64,000 bases of DNA from Saccharopolyspora flava (GTDB lineage: Bacteria; Actinomycetota; Actinomycetes; Mycobacteriales; Pseudonocardiaceae), in assembly GCF_900116135.1 (NCBI RefSeq), contig NZ_FOZX01000013.1, positions 62,001 to 126,000 on the forward strand, read 5' to 3'. This document shows, piece after piece, positions 23,817-33,226 of this stretch. The notes under the pieces were generated by a model. The model made no database searches. It was not told the DNA's origin and saw nothing but the letters and a program-made list of their open reading frames with translations. Within the stretch, counting starts at the first letter, position 1; the number at the start of each line of letters is the position of its first letter. Both the position numbers and the translations under genes were made by a program.

Positions 23817-25139
23817 ATGACGCATGACGTCGCGCGGTCCGAAGTCCCCAACACCCTCGACGAACCGGCGCCGAAAACGCTGGGAGTGCTCGACCAGGGC
23901 GCGTTCTGGGGCAACCTCGGCGTGAGCCTGCTCGGCTTCAGCGGCGCGCTCGCCGTGCTCGCACCGGCCGGGGTGCCGCAGCTGTCGTTCGCCGCGGCGG
24001 TCACCGCGACCGTCGTCGGCACCGTGCTCGGCAGCATCATGGTCGGCATCGCCGCCATCCCGGGCGCGCGCACCGGCGCCCCCGCGATGATGCTGCTGCG
24101 CGGCCTGTTCGGAACCCGGCTGTCCTACGTGCCGACCGTGCTCAACATCCTGCAGCTGGTCGGCTGGGGCACCTTCGAGCTGCTGGTGATCGCCCAGGGC
24201 GCCGAGGCCCTGTTCGGCGGCGGCCCGCGGTGGCTGTACGTGCTCATCGCCGGTGTGATCACCACCGCGCTCACGCTGCGCCCGCTCGGCGCGCTGCGCC
24301 TGCTGCGCCGCTACGTGAGCATCGCCGTGCTCATCGCGATGGTCTACTTCTTCGTGCAGCTGCTGCGGGAACCGCTGCCGCCGATGCACGAGGGATCCTG
24401 GGAGGGCTTCTGGCCCGGGGCGGACGCCGCGCTGGCCGTGGCCGTGTCCTGGCTGCCGGTGGCCTCGGACTACTCGCGGCACTCCCGCACCGCGGGCGGC
24501 GCCTTCACCGCCGCGACCGTCGGCTACTCCATCACCCAGATCGCCTGCTACCTGCTGGGACTGCTCGGCCTGGCGCTGGTCGGCTTCGACGGCGACAAGG
24601 CCTTCGACCCGCTGCTGGCCGCGCCGCTGGGCGTGCTGTTCTTCGCGGTGCTGGTGCTGCGCGAGGTCGACCAGTCCTTCGCCGACACCTACTCCACCGC
24701 GGTGTCCATCCAAAACCTGCGCCCCAGCACCGATCGCCGCGTGCTGAGCCTGATCGTCGGCGCGATCAGCACGCTGGCGGCGCTGACCATGGACATCGAG
24801 CAGTTCTCCAACTTCCTGCTGCTGATCGGCTCGGTGTTCGTGCCGATGTTCGGCGTGCTGGCCGTGGACTACTTCCACAACGCCCGCCACCGCGAGTGGG
24901 ACGTCTCCGCCGAGGCGCCGTCGCGCTGGGGGATGCTCGTGGCCTGGCTGCTGGGCTTCGCGACGTTCCAGCTGATCAACCCCGGCGAGCTCGGCTGGTG
25001 GACGGCGATGTGGACCAGCGCCCGCGAGGCCGCCGGGTTCACCGTGCCGACCTGGATGAGCGCGGCGCTGACCTCGTTCGTCATCTCCGCGGTGGCGGCG
25101 GGCGTCATCGGCCTGTTCGCCCGCCACCACCGCGACTGA
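23817..25139 (+). CDS. cytX: NCS1-family permease, probable thiamine-precursor (HMP) transporter CytX-like
   Basis: 440 residues with about 12 hydrophobic segments. NCS1 features: LGVLDQGAFWGNLGVSLLGF at TM1, GARTGAPAMMLLRGLFG, VLNILQLVGWGTFELLVIAQ and VAVSWLPVASDYSRHSRT. The family imports nucleobases, allantoin, thiamine or hydroxymethylpyrimidine with sodium or proton symport. The TPP riboswitch directly upstream identifies the cargo as thiamine or its pyrimidine moiety, as for CytX; this is inference from regulation. Confidence 0.88.
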   Translation: MTHDVARSEVPNTLDEPAPKTLGVLDQGAFWGNLGVSLLGFSGALAVLAPAGVPQLSFAAAVTATVVGTVLGSIMVGIAAIPGARTGAPAMMLLRGLFGTRLSYVPTVLNILQLVGWGTFELLVIAQGAEALFGGGPRWLYVLIAGVITTALTLRPLGALRLLRRYVSIAVLIAMVYFFVQLLREPLPPMHEGSWEGFWPGADAALAVAVSWLPVASDYSRHSRTAGGAFTAATVGYSITQIACYLLGLLGLALVGFDGDKAFDPLLAAPLGVLFFAVLVLREVDQSFADTYSTAVSIQNLRPSTDRRVLSLIVGAISTLAALTMDIEQFSNFLLLIGSVFVPMFGVLAVDYFHNARHREWDVSAEAPSRWGMLVAWLLGFATFQLINPGELGWWTAMWTSAREAAGFTVPTWMSAALTSFVISAVAAGVIGLFARHHRD

Positions 25140-25141
25140 TC

Positions 25142-25198
25142 GTCCGGGGACGGCTCCGGCCTACGAGGGGCGGCGGGACCGGAGCCGTCATCCCGGAC
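25142..25198. terminator. Bidirectional terminator between permease and encapsulin operon
   Basis: GTCCGGG-GACGGCTCCGG (25142-25159) pairs with CCGGAGCCGTC-AT-CCCGGAC (25179-25198): 11 plus 7 bp with a 2-base bulge. It separates convergent genes. Confidence 0.75.
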
Positions 25199-25206
25199 CG
25201 CCGGGA

Positions 25207-26250
25207 TCAGTGGTCCCGGCGGGCCACCAGGTGGGCGAGCGCGGTCAGGCCCGCGGCCGCCTCCTCGTCCGGTTCGGTCTTGCGGAGCTCCGACAGCGCC
25301 GAGGCCAGCAGCTCGTCGGCCTGGGCCTGGCTCCAGGCCTTCCCGCCGGCCAGCGTCACCAGCTCCGCGGCCTGGGCCAGCTCGCCGCTGATCAACGGCT
25401 GCTCCCGGTAGTACAGCGCGGCCAGCCGCTGCCCCGCGCTGGTGCCCGAGGTCAGGGCCGAGACCACCGGCAGCGTCTTCTTGCGGGTCCGCAGGTCGGA
25501 GAACACCGGCTTGCCCGTCATCGCCGGATCGCCCCAGATCCCCAGCAGGTCGTCGACGTGCTGGAACGCCAAGCCCAGCCGCTCGCCGAAGCTGCGCAGC
25601 CGGGTGATCTGCTCCGGCGTCCCGCCGCCGTAGAGCGCGCCGAGCGCGCACGCGCAGCCCAGCAGCGCACCGGTCTTGTCGCGCGCCATCCGCTGGCACT
25701 CGGCGACGCCCACGTCCGCGCGGGTCTCGAACTCCAGGTCCGCGTTCTGCCCGTCGATGAGCCCGAGCACCGCGCTGCTGAGCATCCGCACCGCACTGGC
25801 CGATTCCGGGTGCTGCGAGGAGGCCAGCACGTCGGAGGCCAGCGACAGCAGCGCGTCCCCGGCCAGGATCGCCGTCGCGTTGCCGAACACCGTCCAGGCC
25901 GTGGGCCGGTGCCGCCGCGTGACGTCGCCGTCCACCACGTCGTCGTGCAGCAGCGAGAAGTTGTGCGCCAGCTCCACCGCCACCGCCGCCGGCACCGCCT
26001 TGGCCGGATCACCGCCCACCGCCGAAGCGCTGAGCAGCACCATCGCCGGGCGCATCGCCTTGCCCCGGTCGGCCCGCACCGGATCGCCGCGCTCGTCGAG
26101 CCAGCCCAGGTGGTAGCCGGCGACGTCGCGCATCCGGTCCGGGAGTCGGTCCACCGCCGCCCGCAGCGCCGGCTCGACCATGGTCCGGCTGCTGGTCAGC
26201 GCCTCGAAGGCCTGACCGGCCCGGTTCGCGTCCTGCTGCATCGCGGTCAT
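25207..26250 (-). CDS. Polyprenyl (geranylgeranyl-type) diphosphate synthase, probable encapsulin cargo
   Basis: 347 residues. Trans-prenyltransferase motifs: first Asp-rich FSLLHDDVVDGD (DDxxD without insertion, Phe five residues before it), second FQHVDDLLGIWGDP, plus GKAMRPAM (allylic/IPP-binding basic residues) and TRKKTLPVV. The aromatic residue at -5 suggests a C15-C20 product, tentatively GGPP. The ATG at 26250 lies 17 bp after the shell gene, so the enzyme is co-expressed with two Family 2B encapsulins. Only ~25 residues precede the enzyme core, shorter than the long disordered loading arms reported for other Family 2 cargos. Confidence 0.9.
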   Translation of the reverse strand: MTAMQQDANRAGQAFEALTSSRTMVEPALRAAVDRLPDRMRDVAGYHLGWLDERGDPVRADRGKAMRPAMVLLSASAVGGDPAKAVPAAVAVELAHNFSLLHDDVVDGDVTRRHRPTAWTVFGNATAILAGDALLSLASDVLASSQHPESASAVRMLSSAVLGLIDGQNADLEFETRADVGVAECQRMARDKTGALLGCACALGALYGGGTPEQITRLRSFGERLGLAFQHVDDLLGIWGDPAMTGKPVFSDLRTRKKTLPVVSALTSGTSAGQRLAALYYREQPLISGELAQAAELVTLAGGKAWSQAQADELLASALSELRKTEPDEEAAAGLTALAHLVARRDH

Positions 26251-26267
26251 CTCCGCACTCCCTTCGC

Positions 26268-27647
<1,380 letters not shown>

Positions 27648-27709
27648 GGTGGTTCAACTCCTCGCGTCGGGAAGAGGAGCGGGCCTGTCGCAGCGACCGG
27701 CCCGCCTGC

Positions 27710-29122
27710 TCAGTTCTCGCGGCCCACTTCGACGTGCTCGAGCACGCCGAGCGCGTCGAAGACCATCACCGCGGCCGAGTAGTAGGTGCTGACCAGGTAG
27801 GAGATGACGGCCTGGTCGTTGATGCCCATGAAGCGGACCGACAGCCCGGGCCGGTACTCGTCGGGCAGGCCGGTTTGGTGCAGGCCGACCACGCCCTGGT
27901 TCTGCTCGCCCAGGCGCATCAGCATGATCGAGCTGGTGCGCTTGTCGCTGACGTGCAGCTTGTCGCAGGGCAGGATCGGCACGCCCCGCCACGCCGGCAC
28001 CTGGTGCCCGCCGAGGTCGATGCTCTGCGGGTACAGCCCGCGCTTGCTGCACTCCCGGCCGAACGCCGCGATGCTCCGCGGGTGCGCCAGGAAGCAGCCC
28101 GGCTCCTTCCACACCAGCGTCAGCAACTCGTCCATGTCGTCGGGGGTCGGCGGACCGGTGCGGGTGGGGATGCGCTGGCGCAGGTCGGCGTTGTGCAGCA
28201 GGCCGAAGTCGCGGTTGTTGACCAGCTCCTCCTCCTGCCGCTCGCGCAGCGCCTCGATGGTCAGCCGGAGCTGCTGCTCGGTCTGGTTCATCGGCTGGTT
28301 GTAGAGGTCGGCGACCCGGCTGTGCACCCGCAGCACGGTCTGGGCGACGCTGAGCTCGTACTCCCGCGGCGAGAGCTCGTAGTCGACGAACGTGCCGGTC
28401 AGCGACGGCTCGCCGGAGTGGCCGGAGGCGATGTCGATGTCGGCCTCGCCGTGCGGGTTGTGCGGCCGGCCCGGTCCGGCCAGCGCCTCCCGCACGTGCG
28501 CGCGCAACGACTCCGAGGAACCGTTGAGCTCCTGGAAGGTCCGCTGCGCGAGGGAGAGCACGGTGCAGGGGGTGACCGCCTTGTAGCTGGCGTCCCACTC
28601 GCCGGCCTCACCGGCCAGCACCTGCGCGCCGAAGTACTGGCCGTCGGCGAGCACCTCCAGCACCGTCTGGTCGCCGTACTCGCCGGTGCCGATCTTGTTG
28701 ACCTTGCCGTGGGCGATCAGGACGACTTCCTCGGCCGGATCCCCGGAGCTGGCGATGACCTGGCCCGGCTCGTACTGGCGCTGCACGAAGCGGTCGGCCA
28801 GCGCGCGCAGCGCCGTCTCGTCGTCGAAACCGCGCAGCAGCGGCAGTTCCTGCAGCTCCTGGGGGATCACGCGGACGTCGGCGCCGGTGTTGCTGAAGGT
28901 GATCCGGCCGTCTCCGAGCGTGTAGCTCAACCGCCGGTTCACCCGGTAGACGCCGCCCGCGGCCTGCACCCACGGCAGCATCCGCAGCAGCCATCGGGAG
29001 GTGATGCCCTGCATCTGCGGAACCGACTTGGTCGTGGTCGCCAGGTTCCGCGCCGCGGCCGTGCTCAGGCTCAGCTGCGGGGATTCGGTGTCGACGGGGT
29101 TGGTCGGATCGGTCGCAGTCAC
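27710..29122 (-). CDS. Family 2B encapsulin shell protein B (with cyclic-nucleotide-binding-like insert)
   Basis: 470 residues from the GTG at 29122. This start aligns with its paralogue (MTATDPTN vs MTATEQAA); the ATG at 29143 adds seven residues but has no ribosome site. Same architecture as shell A: arm with [17 protein letters not shown], cNMP-like insert ([19 protein letters not shown]...[10 protein letters not shown]), [56 protein letters not shown]. Two different shell proteins in one operon suggest a mixed (two-component) capsid. First gene of the operon with shell A and the prenyltransferase. Confidence 0.92.
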   Translation of the reverse strand: MTATDPTNPVDTESPQLSLSTAAARNLATTTKSVPQMQGITSRWLLRMLPWVQAAGGVYRVNRRLSYTLGDGRITFSNTGADVRVIPQELQELPLLRGFDDETALRALADRFVQRQYEPGQVIASSGDPAEEVVLIAHGKVNKIGTGEYGDQTVLEVLADGQYFGAQVLAGEAGEWDASYKAVTPCTVLSLAQRTFQELNGSSESLRAHVREALAGPGRPHNPHGEADIDIASGHSGEPSLTGTFVDYELSPREYELSVAQTVLRVHSRVADLYNQPMNQTEQQLRLTIEALRERQEEELVNNRDFGLLHNADLRQRIPTRTGPPTPDDMDELLTLVWKEPGCFLAHPRSIAAFGRECSKRGLYPQSIDLGGHQVPAWRGVPILPCDKLHVSDKRTSSIMLMRLGEQNQGVVGLHQTGLPDEYRPGLSVRFMGINDQAVISYLVSTYYSAAVMVFDALGVLEHVEVGREN

Positions 29123-29217
29123 GACAGAAATACCACCAATCATTGTGCTGACAAATCGACGAGCGGGGAACTCGAAGAAGGGCAGGAGAGGTCGAATCGA
29201 CGATTGTCGTCGAGGAA

Positions 29218-29277
29218 TTAGAGGGAGATGAGGAGGAATAGTTCGTGCGCGGCAACGGCGACGTTGGCGTTGCTCAC
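29218..29277 (-). CDS. Possible leaderless 19-residue ORF ahead of the encapsulin operon
   Basis: GTG at 29277 opens a 19-codon frame ([19 protein letters not shown], stop TAA at 29218). It begins about 7 bases after a TAGCGT -10 hexamer, the classic arrangement of leaderless actinobacterial transcripts. Too short for reliable codon statistics; it could be a real peptide, an upstream regulatory ORF, or chance. Confidence 0.3.
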   Translation of the reverse strand: MSNANVAVAAHELFLLISL

Positions 29278-29281
29278 GAAC
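29241..29281 (-). promoter_or_regulatory. Hairpin in the encapsulin 5' untranslated region
   Basis: GTTCGTG (29241-29247) pairs with CACGAAC (29275-29281), and inside it GCAACG (29252-29257) pairs with CGTTGC (29268-29273). The structure sits at the presumed 5' end of the encapsulin mRNA. Confidence 0.4.
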
Positions 29282-29284
29282 GGA

Positions 29285-29313
29285 ACGCTAGCACCGGCCC
29301 ATCCGGCCGTACA
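29285..29313 (-). promoter_or_regulatory. Candidate promoter of the encapsulin operon
   Basis: On the minus strand TGTACG, 17-base spacer, TAGCGT (the latter at 29285-29290). The -10 is a good actinobacterial match; the -35 is weak. Confidence 0.4.
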
Positions 29314-29685
29314 GTCACCCGAAAGTGCTGACCGGTTCCATAGTCGGTGGTCAGCGGAGCGTAGCTCCATGATCACCTGATAGCACCCTTGTGCTCGGCG
29401 GGGTGCGTCGAATAGATGGGGCGCTTGTCGGGCTTTGTCGGCGGATGCCGTCGTCGTGAGCATTGTTGGGCTTGTTGCAGGACGGCTCTACGGTTTCGCT
29501 GCTCCATTGGAGCGACGGAGATGTGAACTCGAATTCCACGAATCGGGTTATCCATTTCTGACGGATCTCCGGCGTATTGTTCGGTCAGTGGTTCGGCCGG
29601 GTCTTTCCCCGAATCGATCGGGATGGTTGAAGACCTATCGGAATCGGCGAACCGGTCCGTTGTTCTCTCCAGGAGGCGATTTCGC

Positions 29686-29979
29686 GTGAAGTGGAACCTG
29701 AGGCTGGTCGCGGCTCAGCGGGGTATATGGAAGGCCACCGACCTGCAGCGGCGGTTCGCCGAGCACGGGCTGGTGATCTCCGCCGGGAAGATGTCCGGGC
29801 TGTGGTCGAAGACCCCGGCCAGCCTGAAGCTCGAAGACCTCGACGTCATCTGCCGCGTCCTCGGCTGCGAGGTCGGTGATCTGCTCGAACCCGAGGTGCA
29901 CAGAGTGCCCGTTCCCCGAGCGCCGGAGACCGCGCCGGACAACAACGCGCACGGGTCGCCGGCCGGGGTCGCGGAATGA
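29686..29979 (+). CDS. Small Cro/C1-type HTH protein
   Basis: 97 residues from the GTG at 29686 (AGGAGG nine bases upstream). N-terminal HTH of the XRE/HTH_26 type: WKATDLQRRFAEHGLVIS, MSGLWSKTPASLKLEDLDVI, CRVLGCEVGDLLEPE. The C-terminal ~25 residues are disordered. Probably a DNA-binding regulator. Its stop overlaps the next ATG (ATGA), so it is translated with the DUF4239 gene, and it diverges from the encapsulin operon, making it a candidate regulator of either side. Confidence 0.8.
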   Translation: MKWNLRLVAAQRGIWKATDLQRRFAEHGLVISAGKMSGLWSKTPASLKLEDLDVICRVLGCEVGDLLEPEVHRVPVPRAPETAPDNNAHGSPAGVAE

Positions 29980-30743
29980 GCCTGGTCCTCACCGGCACCC
30001 TCTGGGTGCTCGGTGCCGCCGTCGGCGCGGCGGTGATCGGCTACCTGGTGCGCCGGATCGGCCAGGACGAGGGCGAACCCAGCAACAACGACGCCGCCAG
30101 GCAGGTCTTCACGATCGTCAGCGGCCTGCAGGCCGTGGTCCTGGCGTTCGTGCTGGTGACCCTGTTCGACGCGGTCACCGACGCGCGCGAAGGCGCCTAC
30201 ACCGAAGCGCAGGACCTGGTCGCGGTGTCGTGGGCGATGGAATCGCTGCCCGCGGACTCCGCCGCCGAGGTCCGGGAGCAGAGCCGGTCCTACCTCGGCA
30301 CCGTGATCTCCGCCGAGTGGCCGCAGATGCAGCGCGGCGTCCCGGTGGGCGGACCCGGCTGGGGCGAGCTGGACAAGATCCGCGCCGCGGTGGTGGCCGC
30401 CGAGGCCGACGGGGAGTTCCAGGAGGACCGCAAGTCCGAGGCCCTCGACAAGCTCAACGAGGTCTACACCGAGCGGCACGAACGCCTCACCCGCGCCTTC
30501 GACCGCGGGGTGGTGGCGGTGGTGTGGTTCGTGCTCGTCGTCGGCAGCCTGGTGTGCGTGCTGCTGCCGAACCTCTTCGGCGGCACCCGCTCCTTCCCGC
30601 ACATCGTGCTGGTGTCCACCCTGGCCGGTGCGCTGGCGCTGCTGCTGTTCGCGATCTTTCAGTTGCAGAACCCGTTCAGCGGCGGGTCCCGAATCGAACC
30701 GGAGGCCTTCCAGTGGGCGCTCGACCGCTTGGGGCGGGGCTAG
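29976..30743 (+). CDS. DUF4239 (bestrophin-like) membrane protein
   Basis: 255 residues: N-terminal TM segment (VLTGTLWVLGAAVGAAVIGY), second TM (QVFTIVSGLQAVVLAFVLVT), a soluble helical loop of about 110 residues, and two C-terminal TMs (VVAVVWFVLVVGSLVCVLL; IVLVSTLAGALALLLFAIF). The topology and AYTEAQDL region fit DUF4239, a family related to bestrophin-type channels with no established function. Overlaps the HTH gene by 4 bp and the following secreted-protein gene by 31 bp. Confidence 0.75.
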   Translation: MSLVLTGTLWVLGAAVGAAVIGYLVRRIGQDEGEPSNNDAARQVFTIVSGLQAVVLAFVLVTLFDAVTDAREGAYTEAQDLVAVSWAMESLPADSAAEVREQSRSYLGTVISAEWPQMQRGVPVGGPGWGELDKIRAAVVAAEADGEFQEDRKSEALDKLNEVYTERHERLTRAFDRGVVAVVWFVLVVGSLVCVLLPNLFGGTRSFPHIVLVSTLAGALALLLFAIFQLQNPFSGGSRIEPEAFQWALDRLGRG

Positions 30744-31867
30744 CCGGCGCCGCGCTGGCGTCGCTCCTGGCGCTGCCCGCAGCGCCCGCGGTTGCCGAGG
30801 CCGCGCCGACCTGCGAAGCGCTGCAGATCCGCACCAGCGGTGCGACCTCGGTGCTGCACCGGGTGCGGCTGCCGGACTTCACCGACGTGCGGGTGGGGGA
30901 GCTGCCGTACCGGATGAACGCCCTCGGGTACGCGCGCTCGCAGGGCTGGGCCTACGGCATCGCCGAGGGGTTCGCCGACGGCGGGCACGTGGTGGCGCTG
31001 CGCCCGTCCGACCCACCGCTGGACCTCGGTCCCGTGGTGGCCGGGCGCGGCGACACCCCGTGGAACCCGATCGGCCACCCCGAGGCCGGCGCGATCCGCG
31101 GCGACCGCTGGTACGTCCTGGAGGACGACCGTCTGTACACAGTGGACGTCGACCGGGACAGCCGGACGTTCCGGCGCGTGCTGCGCTCGATCGCCCTGGA
31201 ACGACGGCACGGCCCGTTCTCGGTCGACGACGTCGACGTCGGCCCGGACGGACTGCTCTACGGCGTCGCCCAGACCTACACCGGAATCCCGGCCGTCGTG
31301 CGGCTGGACCCGGGCACCGGGGTCGTCGAACCGGTCTCCTGGCTGCCGGACCTGCTGCCCGACAGCTACGGGTCGGTGGTGATCGGCCGGGACGGAGCCC
31401 TCTACGTCACCGGCAACCGCAGCGGCGGCGCCTACCGCATCGGCGAGGGAGGGAAGGTCGTGAAACTGGCCGAACTGCCGGGAACGTCCAGTTCGGACGC
31501 CGCCGGGTGCCTGCGACGACCCCCGTCGCCGGCACCCCCGGAACCACCACCCGTCCCGCCGCCTCCGACGAGCTCGGAGGAGCCACCGCCGCCCCCGACT
31601 CCGAGTGCGGAGACGCCCCCGCCCTCGACGACGCCGCCCTCGACGACGCGGCCATCACCGGCCCGGCCGACGCCGAGCCAGGCATCGCCACCACCGGAGG
31701 CTCCGCCGCCGAGCGAGACGCCGGAGACCGCCTCGCCCACGCCCAGCGAAGAGCCCGACTCGGACGAAACCGGGCACACCACCCAGGAGAAGCGCCGCTG
31801 GGCGCTGGCCGGACTGGTGCTGCTCATCGGCGGCAGCGCGGCCGTGCGCAGGCTCGGACGCGGCTGA
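30713..31867 (+). CDS. Secreted, membrane-tethered propeller-like protein with Pro-rich stalk
   Basis: 384 residues. GTG at 30713 (GGAGG seven bases upstream) lies inside the DUF4239 gene. Signal peptide (LAGAALASLLALPAAPAVAEA), then a ~220-residue domain with repeated strands resembling a DUF6923-like beta-propeller (SQGWAYGIAEGF, GDRWYVLEDDRLYTVDVDRD, DVGPDGLLYGVAQTY, IGRDGALYVTGNRSG), a ~110-residue Pro/Ser/Thr/Glu stalk and a C-terminal TM helix (WALAGLVLLIGGSAAVRRL). The fold suggests an extracellular binding module on a wall-spanning stalk. Function unknown. Confidence 0.75.
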   Translation: MGARPLGAGLAGAALASLLALPAAPAVAEAAPTCEALQIRTSGATSVLHRVRLPDFTDVRVGELPYRMNALGYARSQGWAYGIAEGFADGGHVVALRPSDPPLDLGPVVAGRGDTPWNPIGHPEAGAIRGDRWYVLEDDRLYTVDVDRDSRTFRRVLRSIALERRHGPFSVDDVDVGPDGLLYGVAQTYTGIPAVVRLDPGTGVVEPVSWLPDLLPDSYGSVVIGRDGALYVTGNRSGGAYRIGEGGKVVKLAELPGTSSSDAAGCLRRPPSPAPPEPPPVPPPPTSSEEPPPPPTPSAETPPPSTTPPSTTRPSPARPTPSQASPPPEAPPPSETPETASPTPSEEPDSDETGHTTQEKRRWALAGLVLLIGGSAAVRRLGRG

Positions 31868-31933
31868 GCCGGGACGTGACGCTGGTGACGACCGTGACAT
31901 CGGCCGGTGGCACCAGCGGCTAGGCTGCCGCGC

Positions 31934-32611
31934 ATGTTGCAGGCTCGGGATGAACGGACGCTGCTCCGCTGCGGGACCGCGGGCGCGGTGCTGTTCGTGG
32001 CGGCGTTCCTGATCATCGGTTCGGTGCGGGCCGGGTACGACCCGCTGCGCCACCCGGTGAGTTCGCTGTCCATCGGTTCGTTCGGCTGGACGCAGGCGGT
32101 GAACTTCTGCATCAGCGGTGTCCTGGTCACCAGCTTCGCCTTCGGGGTGCGCTCGGTGCTGCTGCGATTAGGCGGCGACTGGTGGATCCCCGGCCTGGTG
32201 ATCGCGGTCGGCGTCGGGCTCATCGGCGCGGGCTTCTTCACCACCGACCCGATCAACGGCTACCCGCCCGGCGCCGAGGAGGTGACCACCGCGACCGGCG
32301 TGCTCCACCAGCTGTTCTCCGCGGGGGTCTTCCTCGGGCTGCCCGCCGCGAGCTGGATGCTCGGCCGCCTGTTCTGGGCCACCGAGCACCCGTGGTGGGC
32401 AGGCTACTGCTTCCTCACCGCCGTGGCGTTCCTCGCCGGGTTCGTGCTCGCCGCGCTCGGCTTCGGCGGAATGCCCGACTTCCAGCCCTACGCGGGCCTC
32501 TACCAGCGCATCACCCTCGGCATCGGATTCGGGTGGTTGCTGCTGATCTCGCTGTTCCTGCGCAGCGCGCGCTTCTCCCGCGCCTTCAACGTCCGGACCC
32601 GGACGAGCTGA
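31934..32611 (+). CDS. DUF998 family membrane protein
   Basis: 225 residues with about six TM segments; PLRHPVSSLSIGSFGWTQAV and TDPINGYPPG match DUF998. Start ATG at 31934 has no Shine-Dalgarno but lies 7 bases after TAGGCT, consistent with a leaderless mRNA. Function unknown. Converges with the PPOX gene. Confidence 0.8.
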   Translation: MLQARDERTLLRCGTAGAVLFVAAFLIIGSVRAGYDPLRHPVSSLSIGSFGWTQAVNFCISGVLVTSFAFGVRSVLLRLGGDWWIPGLVIAVGVGLIGAGFFTTDPINGYPPGAEEVTTATGVLHQLFSAGVFLGLPAASWMLGRLFWATEHPWWAGYCFLTAVAFLAGFVLAALGFGGMPDFQPYAGLYQRITLGIGFGWLLLISLFLRSARFSRAFNVRTRTS

Positions 32612-32640
32612 CGCCCCGGCCCGCGCGAGACCGGGGCGTC
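32610..32640. terminator. Bidirectional terminator
   Basis: GACGCCCCGG (32610-32619) / CCGGGGCGTC (32631-32640), starting at the stop codon of the DUF998 gene and facing the convergent PPOX gene. Confidence 0.65.
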
Positions 32641-32660
32641 CCAGACGCTGCGGCCGGGTT

Positions 32661-33122
32661 TCAGTCCTGGGCCAGGCGAGCCGGGAAACCGCCGGTCGCG
32701 ATCGGGCCCCAGCGCTCGATGGTGATCCGGATCAGCGACTTGTCCTGGCGGACCATCGCCTCCCGGTACTCGTCCCAGTCCGGGTGCTCACCGGAGATGC
32801 AGCGGAAGTACTCGACGAGCCCCTCCAGCGCATCGGGCATGTCCAGCACCTCAGCGGTGCCGTCGACCTGCACCCACGGGCCGTTCCACTCGTCGGAGAC
32901 CACGCAGACCGACGCCTGCGGATTGCGCCGCAGGTTCCGCGTCTTCGCCCGCTCCGGGTAGGTGGAGATGACCAGCCGGCCCTCGGTGTCCACACCGCAG
33001 GTCAGCGGCGACATCTGCGGCCGCCCGTCGGCCCGGGTGGTGACCAGGACGCCCTTGTGCCTCGGCCGCAGGAACTCCAGCAGCGCGTCGCGGTCGACCT
33101 TGTCAGCGGTGGCGATCGCCAT
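32661..33122 (-). CDS. PPOX-class (F420-dependent) split-barrel flavin/deazaflavin enzyme
   Basis: 153 residues of the pyridoxamine-phosphate-oxidase-like split barrel: HKGVLVTTRADGRPQMSPL, GRLVISTYPERAKTRNLRRN, ASVCVVSDEWNGPWVQVDG. This is typical of the Rv1155 group, which binds F420 rather than FMN in actinobacteria. GAGGAG precedes the ATG. Substrate unknown. Followed on the opposite strand by the DUF998 gene. Confidence 0.85.
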   Translation of the reverse strand: MAIATADKVDRDALLEFLRPRHKGVLVTTRADGRPQMSPLTCGVDTEGRLVISTYPERAKTRNLRRNPQASVCVVSDEWNGPWVQVDGTAEVLDMPDALEGLVEYFRCISGEHPDWDEYREAMVRQDKSLIRITIERWGPIATGGFPARLAQD

Positions 33123-33226
33123 GAACAGCTCCTCGAAACAGATCGCAGAGAACGCCACCAAGCCTAATGTGGACTGTTGGTGGTCGCTGTGCTCGGCGGT
33201 GCGGCTTCGCCGGTTTTCTGGCGGTT

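Larger units (their letters stand above)
29144..29685. other. Intergenic region between encapsulin operon and divergent HTH trio
   Basis: About 540 bp with lower GC than the surroundings. It holds the encapsulin promoter, a possible leaderless short frame and hairpin (29218-29290), and the HTH gene's ribosome site near 29671. The remaining open frames have poor third-position GC and no ribosome sites, so I do not call them. Confidence 0.6.

Noticed and set aside
29435..29689. 84-codon plus-strand frame in the encapsulin/HTH intergenic region
   Set aside because: Poor third-position GC, no ribosome site, and it overlaps the HTH gene start in another frame.
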